Assembly (NCBI RefSeq): GCF_007747995.1
Contig: NZ_CP036276.1
Location: 4,269,001-4,333,000 of the forward strand
DNA: 64,000 bases
Reading direction: 5' to 3'
DNA from: Symmachiella dynata
GTDB taxonomy: Bacteria > Planctomycetota > Planctomycetia > Planctomycetales > Planctomycetaceae
A program made the translations under genes and the position numbers. The notes under the pieces were generated by a model, which was given only the letters and a program-made list of their open reading frames with translations, did no database searches and was not told the DNA's origin. Each line of letters begins with the position of its first letter. Position 1 is the stretch's first letter. Of the stretch, positions 34,120-44,582 are shown piece after piece.

Positions 34120-34161
34120 AAGAGTACCGGCTAAGCTAAAGTTTTCACTGACTTCAAACGT

Positions 34162-35934
34162 TTAGTGCTCGTCGTTTCCCATCCAGGCATCGGCAACCTT
34201 CGTATAGGCCGCGTCGTCATTGTCGTTAATGGCGGCGAGACGTGCTTGGTTGCGGCGGTCGGCAATTTTCAGATACAGCAACCCGGTCTGCAGATCGCGT
34301 TCGGTCGTCGGATCGTTCTGCGAAACCAATTGCACCAACCGCGAATAGACACAGCTCGCCATAAACAACTCCGTGCCGATATCGCCAATCCGACCGTGAT
34401 GGTACTGTCGATCGAGAATCGCTTCACGATGCGTCATCAATAAGCCTTGGCAGGCGCGACCGAATTGTACGATCTGGCGTCCGAGTGCCTTAGCCGCCGG
34501 TTGCAAACGGGCATGTGGAACCGGTAGTTGCGCCGTGGACCAGACGCGGCTGGTCGTCGATGCAGCGAAGCCCCACAATTTTCCCGCTCCGGTGAACGGG
34601 TTCTTGGCGGCTTGTTGCACTTCTTGCAGATTCATCCCCACGCCGCGCAGACCGACCATGGCGATGAACGACCGCAACACATCGTTGGCCCCTTCGCCAA
34701 TTTGATTGATCCGTGCGTCACGCATCATTCGCTCCAACGGCTCGGTGGTGAAATATCCCGCCCCACCGTAAAGCTGCAGCGTGTCGTTGACGATCGTCCA
34801 TAGTCGCTCACTGGCAAAAACCTTGAGCATGGCCGTTTCCAACATGTAATCTTCAGCATCGCTATCGATCAGCGCAGCGGTGTGATAAACAGCGCTCTCC
34901 ATAGCAAACGTATCTGCGGCAGCGATGGCGATTTTTTCCTTCACCAACTCAAATTGCCCGATGTTCTTTCCAAACTGTCGCCGCCGGTTGGCATAGTCGG
35001 TCGCCTTTTCCAAACAGACCTTGGCTCCACCCGTGCAACAGGCACCGAACGTCACGCGGCCGAAATCCAAAACGGTCAGCGCCAACCGCAAGCCCTTGCC
35101 TTCTTTGCCGAGCATGTTTTCGGCCGGGACAAACATATCCTTAAAGGCCAGCCGCGCCGTCGCCGTGCCGCGAATCCCGCACTTATCCATCCGCGCTTCG
35201 ACCACTTCAAATCCCGGCATGTCGGGCGTGACGAGAAAAGCGGTGACCTTGCCGTCCGGTTCGTCGGGATCGGGGGTACGAGCCATGACCGTTAAAACAC
35301 CGGCGATCGCGCCGTTGGTGATATAGCGTTTCTCGCCGTTGATGACATATCCGCCACGATCCGGATCGGGCGTCGCCCGTGTTTGCACGTTCGAAGCATC
35401 CGACCCAGCTTCGGGTTCAGTAAGCGCAAAGGCGGCTAAGACCTCCCCACTGGCCATCGGTTTCATCCACCGCGCCTTTTGTTCTTCGGTGCCAAACAAA
35501 TCCAAACCGCGTACACCGATCGAGTGGTGCGCATTGACGAACACCCCCGTCGCAGCGCAATGCCCGCCGATGACTTCCATCACACGACAATAGTTCTGCT
35601 GTGACAACCCGCGACCACCCAACTCCGGTGCGATGGTCATTCCCAAAACACCGACATCGGCCAGTCCGCGAATCACCTCCGGCGGGATGTCAGAATTGCG
35701 ATCGACTTCGGCCGCGTCGAGATGCTCTTCGAGATACTCCCGCACTTCGATGACAGCCTTGTCTCCGATGGCTTTTTGTTCGGCGGAGAGTTGGGGATAA
35801 GGCATGATGGCGTCGGTGAAGAAACGCCCGAAAAACAACTCTTTGCAAAAGCCGACCTTCTGCGGTCCGGAGAACAACAATTCCTCCGCTTGCCGAATTT
35901 GCTTTTGCTGCAGTTCATCCATTGCCTGTGCCAT
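34162..35934 (-). CDS. Acyl-CoA dehydrogenase (VLCAD-like, extended C-terminus)
   Basis: A 590-residue flavoprotein of the acyl-CoA dehydrogenase family, longer than the usual 380 because of an extra C-terminal helical region (about 435-590), as in very-long-chain or ACAD9-type enzymes. Seen are LGGRGLSQQNYCRVMEVIGG near 105-125, FALTEPEAGSDASNVQTRA near 170-190 (FAD/substrate loop), ADYANRRRQFGKNIGQFELV-like helix near 320, LQLYGGAGYFTTEPLERMMR near 385, and INQIGEGANDVLRSF with the probable catalytic base Glu414. It starts fatty-acid beta-oxidation by FAD-dependent alpha,beta-desaturation. No electron-transfer flavoprotein or thiolase gene is nearby. Confidence 0.93.
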   Translation of the reverse strand: MAQAMDELQQKQIRQAEELLFSGPQKVGFCKELFFGRFFTDAIMPYPQLSAEQKAIGDKAVIEVREYLEEHLDAAEVDRNSDIPPEVIRGLADVGVLGMTIAPELGGRGLSQQNYCRVMEVIGGHCAATGVFVNAHHSIGVRGLDLFGTEEQKARWMKPMASGEVLAAFALTEPEAGSDASNVQTRATPDPDRGGYVINGEKRYITNGAIAGVLTVMARTPDPDEPDGKVTAFLVTPDMPGFEVVEARMDKCGIRGTATARLAFKDMFVPAENMLGKEGKGLRLALTVLDFGRVTFGACCTGGAKVCLEKATDYANRRRQFGKNIGQFELVKEKIAIAAADTFAMESAVYHTAALIDSDAEDYMLETAMLKVFASERLWTIVNDTLQLYGGAGYFTTEPLERMMRDARINQIGEGANDVLRSFIAMVGLRGVGMNLQEVQQAAKNPFTGAGKLWGFAASTTSRVWSTAQLPVPHARLQPAAKALGRQIVQFGRACQGLLMTHREAILDRQYHHGRIGDIGTELFMASCVYSRLVQLVSQNDPTTERDLQTGLLYLKIADRRNQARLAAINDNDDAAYTKVADAWMGNDEH

Positions 35935-36100
35935 CGCGTCATCCTTACATTTTCTTTAAAAGTCAATGCTAGTGATTCGATCCCGTGGAGTGCCCTGGGA
36001 ATTTTACGCCGCACGTTGTGCGTCCTGCTAGTGAACTTTAGGATAACCAATCAGGTTTTTAATGGTCCGCGAGCGTCGAATTGTGAAAAGGAGCGTAGGA

Positions 36101-37687
36101 ATGCGGCTTCCGCTTGCCGTCAGTTGCGTGTTGATGATCGCAGTCTCCCTCATCGCCGCACGTCGAGCTGAACAAACATGCGCACTCGACATTTCGCTGA
36201 TCGACGCGCAAACCGGTGCTCCGCTTGCGGGACAAATCAAGGTCACGACCGCGACCGGAGAGGTGGTCAACGTCCACGAGTTGCTCTCCCGAGGACTCGG
36301 ATTAAAGGCAGGGGAACCGATCCAACATTGGGCTGTGCTCACCAAATCGACAACGCTCACACTTCCCGCACAACTCTTGACGATCGAAGCGTTTTCCGGA
36401 CTCGAAACCGAAACCACACGGATCGAGGTCGATCTGCGCGACAAGACCAAGCACACACTTTCTATTCCGTTGCATCGGTTTTACAACGCCGCTGACCGCG
36501 GGTTTCGCTCGGCCAATACGCATCTGCATCTCATGAAACTCAGCCGCGCCGAGGTGGACCGCTACCTCACTGAGATCCCCCGCGCGGACGGATTGGACAT
36601 CGTGTTCCTCTCCTATCTGGAACGCGCAGGCGCCGACCACGAGTACACCTCGAACAGCTATACTGCCGACGATTTGGCGAGTTTATCAAAAGCGTCGGGA
36701 ACGGGATTTGGCAACGGCGAAGAGCATCGTCACAATTACGGCGGCGGGGGCGAGGGATACGGCCATGTGATGTTCTTGAACATCAAAGAGTTGATCCAAC
36801 CGGTCAGCATCGGTCCGGGAATCATGAAACTCGGCACCGATGGACTGCCCATTCAGCGCGGCATCGACACCGCACGCGGCGATGGGGCAACGGTCGTTTG
36901 GTGCCACAACGATTGGGGGCTGGAGGACCTTGCGAATTGGGCCACCGACCGCATCGATGCGCAAAACATCTTCGATGGCGGCATCCATTCCAGTTACAAA
37001 CAGAGTTTCTACCGCTACTTGAATGCCGGTATCGACGTGCCATTTTCAACCGGCACCGATTGGTTTATTTACGACTTCTCCCGCGTCTACGTGGCTGCAG
37101 GAAAATATGTGACCCCCGCCGGGTGGCTGGCAGCACTCTCTTCGGGAAAGACGTATATCACCAACGGTCCGCTGTTGGAATTTACCGTCAACGGCCACGG
37201 CCCAGGAAGTACGATCGACATCGACAACGGAAAGCCACTCAAGATCGAAGCCCGTGGTTGGGGCCGACATGACTTCAAACGGCTGGAATTGATCAAAAAC
37301 GGCAACGTGGTTGATTCCGCACCCGCCGAGCGGCAGAATAACCATTTCGTCGCCCGACTCAACGTAACTCTCGAAACGGATCAACCCTGCTGGTTGGCCC
37401 TCAGAACACCGGCTCCACCTTTGGCAGGGGATACCGAATTAACAGAACCGGTGAACACAAATGAGTTTGGCAAAGACCTCTTCGCCCATACCAGCGCAAT
37501 CCACATTGTTCGCAACGGTCGGCGGTATGTGGATCGGAAAGTCGCTGAAGGGATGATCCAGGAGATGACCGAAATCCGCGCACAAATCGACAAGCAATCC
37601 AACTTTGCCGACCCCCAAGAACGGTCGCGCGTATTGGACGTCTATAGTGACGGCATCGATGCCATGCGTAAGCGACTGCAGGATTGA
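36101..37687 (+). CDS. CehA/McbA-like secreted metallohydrolase
   Basis: A 528-residue exported protein resembling the PHP-type CehA/McbA metallohydrolases. ATG 36101 follows AAGGAG by 7 bases and gives a signal peptide (MRLPLAVSCVLMIAVSLIAA). Residues about 25-125 form a beta-rich domain (LDISLIDAQTGAPLAGQIKV). The metal site begins with SANTHLHLMKLSRAEVDRYL (THLH), continues with VVWCHNDWG near 275 and SFYRYLNAGIDVPFSTGTDW near 310-330. A C-terminal beta domain (FTVNGHGPGSTIDI) and a helical tail end it. The family hydrolyses carbamates or phosphate-like esters in known members; the substrate here is unknown. It is followed 82 bp later by an SGNH hydrolase on the same strand. Confidence 0.75.
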   Translation: MRLPLAVSCVLMIAVSLIAARRAEQTCALDISLIDAQTGAPLAGQIKVTTATGEVVNVHELLSRGLGLKAGEPIQHWAVLTKSTTLTLPAQLLTIEAFSGLETETTRIEVDLRDKTKHTLSIPLHRFYNAADRGFRSANTHLHLMKLSRAEVDRYLTEIPRADGLDIVFLSYLERAGADHEYTSNSYTADDLASLSKASGTGFGNGEEHRHNYGGGGEGYGHVMFLNIKELIQPVSIGPGIMKLGTDGLPIQRGIDTARGDGATVVWCHNDWGLEDLANWATDRIDAQNIFDGGIHSSYKQSFYRYLNAGIDVPFSTGTDWFIYDFSRVYVAAGKYVTPAGWLAALSSGKTYITNGPLLEFTVNGHGPGSTIDIDNGKPLKIEARGWGRHDFKRLELIKNGNVVDSAPAERQNNHFVARLNVTLETDQPCWLALRTPAPPLAGDTELTEPVNTNEFGKDLFAHTSAIHIVRNGRRYVDRKVAEGMIQEMTEIRAQIDKQSNFADPQERSRVLDVYSDGIDAMRKRLQD

Positions 37688-37769
37688 GGGACCGCGTTCG
37701 ACAAAGGATCAGGCCCCCGCTGGTTAAGAAACAACTTTCACTTTTTCCACTTCAATGAGGACGACAGCT

Positions 37770-39134
37770 ATGAAACGATTCCCGCGACTGTTTTTGATGA
37801 TGCTGATGGCAGCACTGTTTGCGCCCTGCCTTCCGGCAATGGCCGATGAGTTACCGGCTCCGGTGACTAAGCTCGATCTACAGGATGGGGACACGCTGGT
37901 GTTTCTGGGTGACAGCATCACGCACCAATGTTTGTACACGCAGTACGTCGAAGATTATTTCTACACCCGTTACCCCAAGCTGCGAATCAAATTCCACAAT
38001 GCCGGCGTCGGGGGAGCCAAAGCCCTCGATGCATTGGCCCGTTTTGACCGGGACGTTGCCGCTTACAAACCCAAATATGTCACCGTATTGCTCGGTATGA
38101 ACGATGGCAGATACGTCCCCTACAACGAAGAAATTTTTCAGACCTATCGCAAAGACATGCAGGAGGTCGTCCAGCAGATTCGCGATACGGGTGCGACGCC
38201 GATCCTCATGACCCCCACCATGTTTGATTCCCGCGCCGTCCGACTCAATCCCAAACGGCTCGAAGCCACCCCGGCGGAACGATTGGAATTGTACAACTCA
38301 GTGCTCGCCTATTACGGCACATGGTTGCGCGAAATCGCCGTGAAAAATGGCGACGGATTTGTGGATATGTGGAGCCCGCTGAATAACCTCACGCTGCAGC
38401 AGCGCGACACGGATCCCAACTTCACAATGATCCCCGACGCCGTTCATCCCGGCCCAGCGGGACAGTTGGTGATGGCCTACGCGATTCTGAGTGACATGAA
38501 CGCGAAGAAGGGTGTCTCCAATATCAACATCAACATCAATCCCAAAGGCAAAGCCAAGGCCAGAGCGGTCGGCGGGGAAGTCGCCAACCTCGAGTTCGCC
38601 GATGACACGCTCTCCTTCGAGTGGACCGCCAATAGTCTACCCTGGGTCCTGCCCTCCGACGCAGAAGTTGCCGTCAAGCTGCTCAAATTGGGTCACCGTA
38701 TGAGCCGCGAAGCCTTGGCCGTGCACGGTCTGCCGTCGGGAAAATATGAATTGTCGATCGATGGAGAAGTCGTCGGCAGCTATCGCAGCCAAGGGCTAGC
38801 GCGGCACATTGAACTGCAAGCCAATGACAAAACGCCGCAGTATCAACAGGCACTGGAAGTCGCCATGTTGAACAAAAAGCGCAACGAAGGTCCCGTCCGC
38901 TCATTGCGCGGAGAATGGAGCAAGTTTCAACAACTCGATCGCCAGCAACGCGCGTTGAAGGCTGATCCGGACAATGAAAAACTGGCCAAACTGGTCGCCG
39001 GGATCGAAGCCAAGGTCGCCGGAATGGAAGAACGCGTCGTGGCTCACGAGAAGGCTGCACAGGAGATTGAGGAGCAAATCTTTGCTGCCAATGTTCCGCC
39101 GACTCGCAAGTACGTGTTGAAACGGGTCAAATAG
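37770..39134 (+). CDS. Secreted SGNH/GDSL hydrolase
   Basis: A 454-residue exported esterase-like protein. ATG 37770 gives a signal peptide (MKRFPRLFLMMLMAALFAPC); an ATG at 37755 is in frame but adds only five residues. Catalytic blocks are Ser49 in VFLGDSITHQ, the glycine of GVGGAKALD, Asn in LLGMNDGRYV, and Asp223/His226 in DAVHPGPAG. Residues 25-245 hold the SGNH fold. The remaining 200 residues have a beta-type segment (LSFEWTANSLPWVLPSDAEV) and a Gln/Lys/Glu-rich coiled coil at the end (AKLVAGIEAKVAGMEERVVA). Probably a carbohydrate esterase or lipase acting outside the cytoplasm. It converges with the TPR lipoprotein gene (20 bp gap). Confidence 0.9.
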   Translation: MKRFPRLFLMMLMAALFAPCLPAMADELPAPVTKLDLQDGDTLVFLGDSITHQCLYTQYVEDYFYTRYPKLRIKFHNAGVGGAKALDALARFDRDVAAYKPKYVTVLLGMNDGRYVPYNEEIFQTYRKDMQEVVQQIRDTGATPILMTPTMFDSRAVRLNPKRLEATPAERLELYNSVLAYYGTWLREIAVKNGDGFVDMWSPLNNLTLQQRDTDPNFTMIPDAVHPGPAGQLVMAYAILSDMNAKKGVSNINININPKGKAKARAVGGEVANLEFADDTLSFEWTANSLPWVLPSDAEVAVKLLKLGHRMSREALAVHGLPSGKYELSIDGEVVGSYRSQGLARHIELQANDKTPQYQQALEVAMLNKKRNEGPVRSLRGEWSKFQQLDRQQRALKADPDNEKLAKLVAGIEAKVAGMEERVVAHEKAAQEIEEQIFAANVPPTRKYVLKRVK

Positions 39135-39154
39135 CGATGCACCCCGTGTTTGAT

Positions 39155-40012
39155 TCAAGGCAACACGGGAGGCGCGGATATCGCGGGCGATTCTTCCGGC
39201 ACCTCGAAATTGGTGGCCGGAAGGATTTCCCCGCGATTCGCTTCGGTATAGTTCAAATCGGCCAGCAGCGATGCAAATCCGTTGTGACCGGGATGTAATG
39301 CCAATTGCCTTTCAATGTCTCGGCGGGCTCCGTTGAAATCTCCCGCGCGAAACCGCGCCATCGCGACGAGATACCAATCATCGGAAGACATGTCCCGCGT
39401 CCGCGCTCCAGCATCCAGCGCGGGGATCGCCTGCTTCCAGCGGGCCGTCCGTACATAGGCCACACCCAACAGCCATTGTGCGCGCGACTTTTGTTCCTCA
39501 GTCGACAAGGGGCAAAGGATAACCTCTCGCAGGACCGGCGCCGAACGGGCTGCGCGGCCATGGTCGATCTGAATCGCGGCCAATCGCAACGCGGCCTCTG
39601 AATTCTGCACGTCGCACGACACCGCACGATGATACGCGCTGATGGCTTCCGCATCCTGCCCCGAGTGTTCTTCGAGTTGCCCTTTGAGCGCCCAGGCCGC
39701 GCTGCTGTTCGGATTTAACTCCAAAGCCCGGGCGACGTGCTGCGCAGCCTCGTCAAATTGCTGCCGCTGCATCGCCTGTTCTGCCGAACGCACATAGGTG
39801 TCAGGATTGTCCGAATGCATTGACGCGAAATTTGCCGTTCCGTCGCCACGTTTCGAACGCGACAAATCATCCGCAGCGATTTGTGATTCGCGCGCTCTGT
39901 TGCCCGGCACGAGATTGCGCATCCAACGACAACCGCCCAGCCCAATGATCATCAACGCTATCAGCGCGCAATTCCACCAATCGGACTGTCGTGCGAACAG
40001 CCTGGGAGACAT
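39155..40012 (-). CDS. TPR-repeat lipoprotein
   Basis: A 285-residue protein from ATG 40012. A hydrophobic N-terminus ends in the lipobox LGGC (ALIALMIIGLGGC), so it is a lipoprotein. Residues about 65-250 hold tetratricopeptide repeats: DTYVRSAEQAMQRQQFDEAA, VARALELNPNSSAAWALKGQ, AYHRAVSCDVQNSEAALRLA, QWLLGVAYVRTARWKQAIPA, and YLVAMARFRAGDFNGARRDI. It likely scaffolds a periplasmic complex; the partner is unknown. The divergent gene at 40418 also carries TPRs. The spacer 40013-40417 has no gene. Confidence 0.85.
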   Translation of the reverse strand: MSPRLFARQSDWWNCALIALMIIGLGGCRWMRNLVPGNRARESQIAADDLSRSKRGDGTANFASMHSDNPDTYVRSAEQAMQRQQFDEAAQHVARALELNPNSSAAWALKGQLEEHSGQDAEAISAYHRAVSCDVQNSEAALRLAAIQIDHGRAARSAPVLREVILCPLSTEEQKSRAQWLLGVAYVRTARWKQAIPALDAGARTRDMSSDDWYLVAMARFRAGDFNGARRDIERQLALHPGHNGFASLLADLNYTEANRGEILPATNFEVPEESPAISAPPVLP

Positions 40013-40417
40013 TCCGTCAGTCTGGAATCGAACCGCCACGGGAGAGGCAATTCCTGTGGAAAGGGATAGGGACTAAGACGAATTTCAAAACCCAGTTGCG
40101 GTGATTTCAGAAACTTGCAGATCTGTTTCAGCGGAACGCATCAGAGGGTTTTGAAACGTCGTGTCAGAAAAATTCTGGAAAGAGAACGGATGTTAACAAA
40201 CAACGTAAAAACCGAATAGACGAAGCCACTCGCCGCCACATCTCAAAACGGAGGCATAAAAAGCAATACGCCTGATTGAAAATGCAAAACAAGGTTGCCG
40301 GCTCACGTGTATTGAGGTGCCTAAAAAAGCCGATTCTTGCTAAAGAGTGCTTTCACCAATCTCCCCCGACGTTCGACACGGGTGAAACCGGGCCTATTTG
40401 TACTTTTGGGATGGATC

Positions 40418-42547
40418 ATGGAAAGCCAAACCCCAGCATTTTCGCAGGCAACGCAGCTGAATCGCGACGAACAACACGCGGTCGCCGAAAATACTCATCT
40501 TGATACATCGGCCCTTATTCAACGCAATGCCGATGCGAGATTTCAGTTGGCACAAACCTGTGAAACTCAAGGCCGGACTGTCGAAGCCTTGGCGCATTAC
40601 GGCGAAGTGATTCGCATCGATGCTCAACATCTCAATGGACATTTGGGGCGAGCTAAGCTGTTGCATATCAACGGCCGCGTGCATGATGCCGCCGCCGATT
40701 ACCGCCGCATCCTAAAATTCGCGCCGGTCCATCCAACCGCCCTGGTCGGTTTGGCGCACATTGCCATTCAGGACGGGCGACTCGACGACGCGGCACAGTT
40801 ACTGCAGACCGCCTTAGAGCATCATCCCGGTTTCGCCTTCGCACACCACAGCTTGGGACGCGTCCGCAAAGCGCTGGGAGATTTTTCAAATGCCGCCATA
40901 TCGTTCCAACGGGCCACTGAATTAGCGCCTCAGAGCGTCGAGAGTTATACCGAATTGGCGGCCGTTCATGAAAAACTGGGGCAAACCGCGGACGCCGAAG
41001 CGACCTACCGGGCAGCACTCGCCCATGCGGCTCCGAATACCACAATCTGGAACGGTTTGGGATTACTGTTACTGGCCGATGAACGAAACAGCGAAGCAGC
41101 GGAATGTTTTCGCGCGGCCTTGAAAGTCAATCCCGAATTTCCGCAAGCGGCTAACAATCTCGGCTTGGCGCTCAATAAACTGAGCGAACCCGAAGCGGCC
41201 ATTGAAGCATTCCGCATCGCGCGACGCGGACTTCCCAGATCGGCGGATGTGCTGAGCAATTTGGCGCACGCCTATCTGGCCGCGGAAAAACTTGAGGAAG
41301 CCGAACAATCCTGCCGCGCTGCGCTGATCATCGATCCGTGCCATGTCCCCACTCTCTCCAACGGAGGGCAGATCGCGCTGCGCCGTGGCGCGGCCGAACG
41401 AGCCCGTGCGTTTTTCCAACAAGCCGTCAATCTGTCGCCCAATTTTGCTGAGGGACACAATAATCTGGGCACCGCCCTGTACGCACTGAATCGCGACGAT
41501 GAAGCAGCCGCGCGTTTTGGCCAATGCATCGCACTGAACCCGCAACATGTCGAGACACATTACAACCGCGCACTGGCGAATTTTCGCCGCGGACAATTCG
41601 AGGCCGCCTGGCCTGACTACCAATGGCGCTGGCAGCGCAGCGGCGCGAGAAAACCCCAATTATCCATCCCCGAATGGCAAGGTGAAGCGTTAGGCGGTAA
41701 GACATTGCTGGTCTATGGCGAACAAGGTGTCGGTGACGAATTGATGTTGGCCTCGCGCTTCGCAGAGGTCATTGGGCAAGCGAAGGCCTGCGTGCTGGTT
41801 TGTGAAACTCGGTTAGTAGAATTGTTCGCGCGTTCGTTCCCCGGCACCACGGTCATTGCCACACGCGATGCAGAGTCGTTTCTCGCCAGCGGCCGTATCG
41901 GCCCGGTTGATTTCCAAACGGCCGCCGGTGAATTGCCTCGGTATTCAGCCACGAGCCTGGGAGACGGCCTTGCATCGACCGCCTATCTGCGGCCCGACGC
42001 TGCTCAGGTCCGCAACTGGAGTGATCGGTTTGAGCAATTGAATGCCCAACTCCGTGTGGGCATCTCCTGGCGAGGCGGGGCTGCGGCCAATGATCGTCAG
42101 CGGCGCTCCACGACGTTGGCGCTCTGGCAACCGTTATTGGTGCAACGCGACATTGCCTTCATCAATCTGCAATACGGCGATTGCCGTGACGAACTAGAAA
42201 CATTACGGCAACAATACGGCTTCGTGGTGCACGACTGGGACGACGCGAATCCGCTTGTGGATCTCGATCATTTCGCCGCCCAGATCGCCGCACTCGATCT
42301 GGTGATTTCCGTCGACAATTCGACCGTGCACATGGCGGGTGGATTGGGAGTCCCCACTTGGGTGGCACTTCCCGACTCCGCCGATTGGCGTTGGGGGACA
42401 TCCGGCACGAACAGTTATTGGTATGAGTCTTTGCGACTGTTTCGACGCGAAACCGATGCTCCCTGGAGCGAGACCTTCCGGAACATGGCCCAGGAGTTGG
42501 TCAAACTCGACAAGCGGGCTTGTCGCCAAGCGGGGAACAAAGTTTAA
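40418..42547 (+). CDS. TPR protein with glycosyltransferase-like C-terminus
   Basis: A 709-residue protein from ATG 40418 (MESQTPAFSQATQ); an upstream TTG at 40337 is possible. Residues about 40-410 are ten or so tetratricopeptide repeats (ALAHYGEVIRIDAQHLNGHL, LLQTALEHHPGFAFAHHSLG, AECFRAALKVNPEFPQAANN, LGLALNKLSEPEAAIEAFRI). After RGQFEAAWPDYQWRW comes a GT-B-like domain (about 435-700): LLVYGEQGVGDELMLASRFA, LRVGISWRGG, and LDLVISVDNSTVHMAGGLGV with PTWVALPDSADWRW. This build resembles TPR proteins with a glycosyltransferase family 9/41-like domain. Protein or surface glycosylation is inferred. It is followed 54 bp later by a membrane-protein gene. Confidence 0.82.
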   Translation: MESQTPAFSQATQLNRDEQHAVAENTHLDTSALIQRNADARFQLAQTCETQGRTVEALAHYGEVIRIDAQHLNGHLGRAKLLHINGRVHDAAADYRRILKFAPVHPTALVGLAHIAIQDGRLDDAAQLLQTALEHHPGFAFAHHSLGRVRKALGDFSNAAISFQRATELAPQSVESYTELAAVHEKLGQTADAEATYRAALAHAAPNTTIWNGLGLLLLADERNSEAAECFRAALKVNPEFPQAANNLGLALNKLSEPEAAIEAFRIARRGLPRSADVLSNLAHAYLAAEKLEEAEQSCRAALIIDPCHVPTLSNGGQIALRRGAAERARAFFQQAVNLSPNFAEGHNNLGTALYALNRDDEAAARFGQCIALNPQHVETHYNRALANFRRGQFEAAWPDYQWRWQRSGARKPQLSIPEWQGEALGGKTLLVYGEQGVGDELMLASRFAEVIGQAKACVLVCETRLVELFARSFPGTTVIATRDAESFLASGRIGPVDFQTAAGELPRYSATSLGDGLASTAYLRPDAAQVRNWSDRFEQLNAQLRVGISWRGGAAANDRQRRSTTLALWQPLLVQRDIAFINLQYGDCRDELETLRQQYGFVVHDWDDANPLVDLDHFAAQIAALDLVISVDNSTVHMAGGLGVPTWVALPDSADWRWGTSGTNSYWYESLRLFRRETDAPWSETFRNMAQELVKLDKRACRQAGNKV

Positions 42548-42601
42548 TCTCAACCTGATGCTTCTCAACGAATCGCTCCACTCATTCCCGAAAGTTTAGT
42601 T

Positions 42602-43855
42602 GTGCCCGCCCCCACGTCTTCGGATCCTCCGACGATTCCGCAGTCTACCAGCATGGCCGTCGACACGGTCCATTTTCGACAGCTCTGCCCTTGGCTGCGG
42701 ATGTTTGAAATCTTTCGGATTGCCGTGGATTTGCAAAAGCTACTGCTGGCCGTCGCTGCCCTGCTACTGCTATGGGGCGGAAATTGGTGCATCCTCAAAT
42801 TGCCCTTCGCCACCCCCGAAGCCATTCATCCCCAGTCGAAAATTTTCACGTTCGGATCAGCCGATCCCACCGAGCTGCCCCCAGCGCAACAAGCTGCTGC
42901 ATTCGGTAAGCCGTTCGGCGCGGATTGGAAATCTTGGACCCGCGTATTGAGTCCGCTGGATACTGTCGTGCGCCCAGTGCAAATTCTCTTTCGCTCCGAT
43001 GCGTCATGGTCGCAACTGGCATTGTCGTGGACTCAATTGTTATGGACGTTAGCTGTCTGGGCCGTCTTTGCCGGTGCGATCACTCGCATTGCTGCAGTGC
43101 AAATCGGCACGGATCGCAATACGGGGCTCATGGACGCACTCAAGTTTTCAGTCCGCCGGTTTTTATCGTATTTCTCGACTCCCTTAATTCCCTTGAGCGG
43201 CATCGGCCTGTTGTGGGGACTCTGCCTGCTCGCCGGACTTGTGGGGCGAATTCCCACCGCCGGTCCGTGGATTGTGGGCGCCTGTTGGGGCATCGTATTG
43301 CTACTGGGGTTTTTGATGGCGTTGACGTTGGTCGGGCTGGCTGTCGGTTGGCCGTTGATGTTTGCCACCATTAGCGTCGAGGGGAGTGATGCTCCTGATG
43401 GATTGACGCGTGCTTACGGTTATGTGTTCGCCAAGCCGGTCTATTACGTTCTGCTGGTGGCGATCGCGGTCCTGAGCGGGGTTGTGGCAACATTTCTTGT
43501 CTTCCATCTCGCCGGTTTCGCTGCGTATATGGCCGACTGGGGAGTTACCTGGGGCATGGGGTCTAACAAAATCCTGCAAAACAAACTCGCGGCGGGTTGG
43601 ATGAGCGTGTTGGAAACCTTTGTCGTCGCATTTGCGCACAGTTATTTCTGGAGCGCTGCAACCATGATTTATTTCCTACTTCGCCGCAGCGTCGACGCCA
43701 ACCCGTTCCATGAAGTCTATCTTGAAGAAGATCCCAGTGACGAATTGTTGCCCTGGGTGGACGAGGATCAACAGTCCTCGACCGAAAACTCAACGTTGAC
43801 GTCGTTAACACTTCCCGACAAAGACGCCACTGGTGACGCAAATCCCCCCTCTTAA
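42602..43855 (+). CDS. Multi-pass membrane protein of unknown function
   Basis: A 417-residue integral membrane protein. GTG 42602 or ATG 42653 could start it; the ribosome site is weak for both. About six hydrophobic spans are seen: LQKLLLAVAALLLLWGGNW near 45, LLWTLAVWAVFAGAITRIA near 150, LIPLSGIGLLWGLCLLAGLV near 197, ACWGIVLLLGFLMALTLVGL near 228, YYVLLVAIAVLSGVVATFLV near 280 and FVVAFAHSYFWSAATMIYFL near 340. Between the first two is an extracytoplasmic loop of about 85 residues, and the C-terminal tail is acidic and cytoplasmic. No family is recognised. It may be cotranscribed with the TPR-glycosyltransferase gene. Confidence 0.8.
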   Translation: MPAPTSSDPPTIPQSTSMAVDTVHFRQLCPWLRMFEIFRIAVDLQKLLLAVAALLLLWGGNWCILKLPFATPEAIHPQSKIFTFGSADPTELPPAQQAAAFGKPFGADWKSWTRVLSPLDTVVRPVQILFRSDASWSQLALSWTQLLWTLAVWAVFAGAITRIAAVQIGTDRNTGLMDALKFSVRRFLSYFSTPLIPLSGIGLLWGLCLLAGLVGRIPTAGPWIVGACWGIVLLLGFLMALTLVGLAVGWPLMFATISVEGSDAPDGLTRAYGYVFAKPVYYVLLVAIAVLSGVVATFLVFHLAGFAAYMADWGVTWGMGSNKILQNKLAAGWMSVLETFVVAFAHSYFWSAATMIYFLLRRSVDANPFHEVYLEEDPSDELLPWVDEDQQSSTENSTLTSLTLPDKDATGDANPPS

Positions 43856-44063
43856 ACCACGCATCACGCGCGTTGACCGACCGTCCCATCTCACAACCCC
43901 GACAACTCCTCAAGTCGGCATCCAAGAGACGACGATGACTTCCATACCGGAATGATTGACAACCGGTTTTGGGATAACGGTGCGTCCCGGCAGCAGTTGG
44001 CAAAGTGACGGAGCTGCAGACCAAGAATTTCTGACACTGCATGACAACCAAGGATAACCATTC

Positions 44064-44582
44064 ATGACGGCAGCCGATCGGCAGGACAAACTGCGGCTGG
44101 GTTTTTTGACAGCCATCCAAGTGCCGCAACAAGGCTTCATGGGAGGCCTACTGGTGACGAACCATCTGGGACGACCGCTGGAATTCCAATGCACCAACCC
44201 CGTTAAACCCAATCGCACACAGGAAGTACTCTACGGGCCGACATTGCAGCCGTTTGTTTTGGCGGAGCTCATCGGGAAAACGTTGCTGGAAAAAGCAGGC
44301 GTGAAACCGCATATCGTGTTCATCACCGAAGCAGCACTACTTGAACTTCGCGAACACATCACCGCGAGTTTGGCCATGGTTGTAGTCCACGACCACGAGT
44401 CCGCTAAAAACGGTTTTGCCTTCGGGCGACAAACCTTAATCACGCATGCAGATTATGGCAGCGACCGCAGTCAACTCGAAAACAAACTGACCGCATTGCC
44501 TGATGATGTCGATCTGTTGGAACCATTTGAGCGCGTCGAAGAAGCGCTCCGTCAAGCGACCGGAGGCACAGCCGCAGCGTGA
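44064..44582 (+). CDS. Unrecognised small protein coupled to SNF2 helicase
   Basis: A 172-residue cytoplasmic protein, no signal peptide. A conserved-looking core reads [60 protein letters not shown] and [19 protein letters not shown]. The end is acidic. I do not recognise a domain; the early [12 protein letters not shown] block and the regular helix/strand alternation suggest a compact alpha/beta fold. Its TGA stop overlaps the GTG start of the SNF2 gene (GTGA at 44579-44582), a sign of translational coupling and of a functional link with the helicase. 43856-44063 upstream has no gene. Confidence 0.8.
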   Translation: MTAADRQDKLRLGFLTAIQVPQQGFMGGLLVTNHLGRPLEFQCTNPVKPNRTQEVLYGPTLQPFVLAELIGKTLLEKAGVKPHIVFITEAALLELREHITASLAMVVVHDHESAKNGFAFGRQTLITHADYGSDRSQLENKLTALPDDVDLLEPFERVEEALRQATGGTAAA